Assembly: GCF_002209355.2 (NCBI RefSeq)
Contig: NZ_CP106855.1
Span: 1,178,001-1,242,000, forward strand
Source: Bdellovibrio sp. SKB1291214
GTDB taxonomy: Bacteria; Bdellovibrionota; Bdellovibrionia; Bdellovibrionales; Bdellovibrionaceae
Reading direction: 5' to 3'
DNA: 64,000 bases
Shown here: positions 62,223-64,000 of the stretch, in pieces
Layout: each line of letters starts with the position of its first letter
Position numbering within the stretch: position 1 is the first letter of the stretch
Position numbers and translations under genes: made by a program
Notes under the pieces: generated by a model
Databases searched by the model: none
Seen by the model: the letters and a program-made list of their open reading frames with translations, nothing else
Told to the model about the DNA's origin: nothing

Positions 62223-63347
62223 CTACAATCGTCCTCCTTCCTGATTTAATGTACATTCCTCATAGAACTGTTTTGCTTCTTTATAACTTGGGTCATCACG
62301 GCGATTCTGCAACATTGTAATCACGTTCGAATAATTAGACTGACACATACGCCAGTTTTTCTTTTCACGATAACGACTGCCCTGTATCAAATTGAATTTC
62401 ACCAATTCATCGAATTTGATTTTCGATAAATGGTAATAACGTTTTGCCAGTTCATTTTCTGGATCTAGATTTAACACAACTTGGAAGGCTTCACGCGCAC
62501 GCGCGTACTGGCCTTGTTGGAAATCACGGAATCCACGGATAAAGTTTTCCTGTGCTCTTTTATACTGAACAGAGTCGTACTTTTCCTTTTTAATATTCAT
62601 TAACTCTTGAGTGCGTTTTTCTGCCTCTTGCACGTCTTTCATGCTAATTGCGGAAGAACGGAATGCATTCGGATCCTTCGCAGCTTTATTCGGCCCTGCA
62701 AAGAAGAAATACCCAGCAATGCCCACGATCGCAATGATTCCATAGAATCTTACACGTGGATTTGAAAGTGGACCACCACCTGCTGGAGAGCGAGGAGCTG
62801 GACGAGGTGCTTGTTGCTGATATCCCGCACCTTGTGGTTGTCCCATTGGCATCTGGGGTCTTACCCCGCCCGGTGGCATGCTTGGTTTTGCAGCTGGCAT
62901 ATTGGGAATTCCAGCGGCAGGCATATTCGGCATTCCCGAAGGACTTACCGGTCGCAAAGTCGGAGCTGCTGGAACAGCACCCGCCGATGGCATCACAGGA
63001 ATCGCAGGCTCTGCTGCCGCAACCGTCTCCGGCAGGAATCGAATTTCAGAATCACCTATTTGAATCACCGAACCCTTTTGCAAGATTTCGGACTGAACAC
63101 TTTCGCCATTTAACATGACAAAGTTTTTCTGACTTAAATTGACGATCAGGAATTCACTTCCACGTTGACGGATTTCCGCATGCTGACGACTGATGCGGGG
63201 ATCATTCGCCAATACGATATCATTCTCTGGTCCACGGCCAATAGTCGCTGTGCCGTTTGCAAAAGAAAGGCGCAAGCCCGTGTGCGGGCCCTTCACCACT
63301 TCAATTCCAAACTTTAATGCGTCTTTTACCTTAGGTGCCGCTGACAC
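62223..63347 (-). CDS. Membrane FHA-domain protein with TPR-like tail
   Basis: 374 residues, start GTG in a TAGTG overlap with the upstream gene. One FHA domain (about 15-100: G37 R38, S53/H56, N80 G81), a Pro/Met/Ala-rich linker (about 110-190), a membrane helix (GIIAIVGIAGYFFFAG, about 205), then helical repeats (QENFIRGFRDFQQGQYARAR, AREAFQVVLNLDPENELA) of TPR type. Same build as its downstream neighbour, so the pair may be an ancient duplication. Confidence 0.9.
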   Translation of the reverse strand: MSAAPKVKDALKFGIEVVKGPHTGLRLSFANGTATIGRGPENDIVLANDPRISRQHAEIRQRGSEFLIVNLSQKNFVMLNGESVQSEILQKGSVIQIGDSEIRFLPETVAAAEPAIPVMPSAGAVPAAPTLRPVSPSGMPNMPAAGIPNMPAAKPSMPPGGVRPQMPMGQPQGAGYQQQAPRPAPRSPAGGGPLSNPRVRFYGIIAIVGIAGYFFFAGPNKAAKDPNAFRSSAISMKDVQEAEKRTQELMNIKKEKYDSVQYKRAQENFIRGFRDFQQGQYARAREAFQVVLNLDPENELAKRYYHLSKIKFDELVKFNLIQGSRYREKKNWRMCQSNYSNVITMLQNRRDDPSYKEAKQFYEECTLNQEGGRL

Positions 63348-64000
63348 TAAGAGCCTCCCTCTGCCGGCGAAATAGTGATTACAAAGTAATCCACTTCATG
63401 CGGCTGTGAAGACATACCCTGACAACTTAATACACAAGGATGGCCGTTAAATTCCAACTGATCCGTATGAATCACACGTGGGTTCTCGCGTGTTTTATTC
63501 ATGAGATTATCAATATTTTGCATCAACGCGATATCTGGAATGGCTTGATATTGTTGCCCCAATAGCTGCGCGACTTCAGTGCGCGCCACTTGGCCAAAAG
63601 AAGAACTGCCCGCCATAATGCGACCGTCTTTTGAAATCGCAATCGCCGGGAAACCCATCAATTGAACCAAGTTTTCTGCTTCGCCATCTTTATTGACGAA
63701 ACTGCCCATTCCACCACCACCGCCTTCACCTTCGCCATGGATATAACGAGTTAGAAGGCTGTTGATATTACCAATCAATGCTTGCAGCGGTGGGAAGATG
63801 AAATCGACGCTTGTGTTGTCGTTTTTCTCTCTCATCGCGGCATCAAGTTGCTGATTCAGAGTAATCAAAGGATACTCCACCAACTTGTACATAAAGAAGA
63901 ACAAGATCAAACCAACTAAAGACGCAATGACCAAAGTCTGCATAAACAAACTGATCGCGCGACCGTCATCAAAGGCCATACTGCCGATATCATAAAGAAC
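63347..64000 (-). CDS. Membrane protein with PAS-like C-terminus, N-terminus outside the window
   Basis: 217 codons visible, still open at the edge. A membrane helix (LVIASLVGLILFFFMYKLV), a linker with a poly-Gly run (GEGEGGGGGMG), then a PAS-like fold (LVQLMGFPAIAISKDGRIMAGSSSFGQVA, IPDIALMQNIDNLM, DYFVITISPA). An ATG at 63979 lies in frame but reading continues upstream without a ribosome site, so the gene is treated as partial. It overlaps the FHA gene by one base and heads this cluster. Confidence 0.8.
   Translation of the reverse strand, partial: VLYDIGSMAFDDGRAISLFMQTLVIASLVGLILFFFMYKLVEYPLITLNQQLDAAMREKNDNTSVDFIFPPLQALIGNINSLLTRYIHGEGEGGGGGMGSFVNKDGEAENLVQLMGFPAIAISKDGRIMAGSSSFGQVARTEVAQLLGQQYQAIPDIALMQNIDNLMNKTRENPRVIHTDQLEFNGHPCVLSCQGMSSQPHEVDYFVITISPAEGGS

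Noticed and set aside
1-64000. tRNA, rRNA, CRISPR, prophage, transposase or toxin-antitoxin genes
   Set aside because: No cloverleaf, spaced direct repeats, integrase/transposase motif or paired small toxin genes could be recognised by eye; a covariance-model scan would be needed to exclude small RNAs.

Overview
The window looks like a chromosome segment from a predatory or Bdellovibrio-like bacterium (Bdellovibrionota). Reasons: a menaquinone pathway split into small operons, a large flagellar rod/ring/hook-filament-junction operon behind a textbook sigma-54 promoter, many secreted small Cys-containing proteins and lipoproteins (including a 'GFQNC' lipobox), GTG/TTG starts with strong Shine-Dalgarno sites, and moderate GC. 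The genus is an inference from gene content and style; no rRNA or species marker is present.

Layout. 1-8.3 kb: menaquinone block: a polyprenyl diphosphate synthase (cut by the left edge), a DHNA-CoA thioesterase-like protein, a YkgJ-type Cys-cluster protein, a four-repeat lipoprotein, the menA-menC-menE operon ending in a ferredoxin-like gene, then rmuC. 8.3-20.2 kb: a secreted protein, then one long minus-strand flagellar block in the order flgF-flgG-flgA-flgH-flgI-flgJ-flgM-flgN-flgK-flgL-csrA-fliW. A sigma-54 site precedes flgF and a sigma-28-like site precedes csrA, so rod/ring genes and the late CsrA/FliW regulators appear to be under different sigma factors. 20.4-28.2 kb: a MltD-like transglycosylase, lysC, glutathione peroxidase and a run of small exported proteins separated by hairpin terminators. 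28.2-38 kb: pgpA-pncC-recA, a KH-domain protein, an acyl-CoA synthetase, a membrane metallophosphoesterase, recX-alaS. 38-45 kb: small secreted proteins, a DUF3373-type outer-membrane barrel with a Cys partner, a chemoreceptor with a sigma-28-like promoter, a prolyl-oligopeptidase lipoprotein. 45-52.3 kb: truA-rplM-rpsI, a coupled pair of envelope proteins, and a lipid-kinase/pssA/asd operon. 52.4-64 kb: an MFS exporter, a sorbosone-dehydrogenase/cytochrome c fusion, exbB-exbD, a degenerate sulfatase-like lipoprotein, and a cluster of membrane FHA proteins with a PP2C-like protein that has lost its metal ligands; this cluster continues beyond the right edge.

Between genes, especially convergent ones, there are several palindromic elements: a GGTRC-N-GYACC hairpin family, a 76-bp element with perfect 23-bp arms, a 100-bp element between csrA and fliW, and a 167-bp element with 31-bp arms between flgI and flgJ. 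No tRNA, rRNA, CRISPR array, transposase or prophage gene was recognised. The least ordinary parts are the FHA/pseudo-PP2C cluster, the FlgJ fusion to a degenerate LytM domain, the repeat lipoprotein, and a 25-residue minus-strand ORF ending at a bidirectional terminator.
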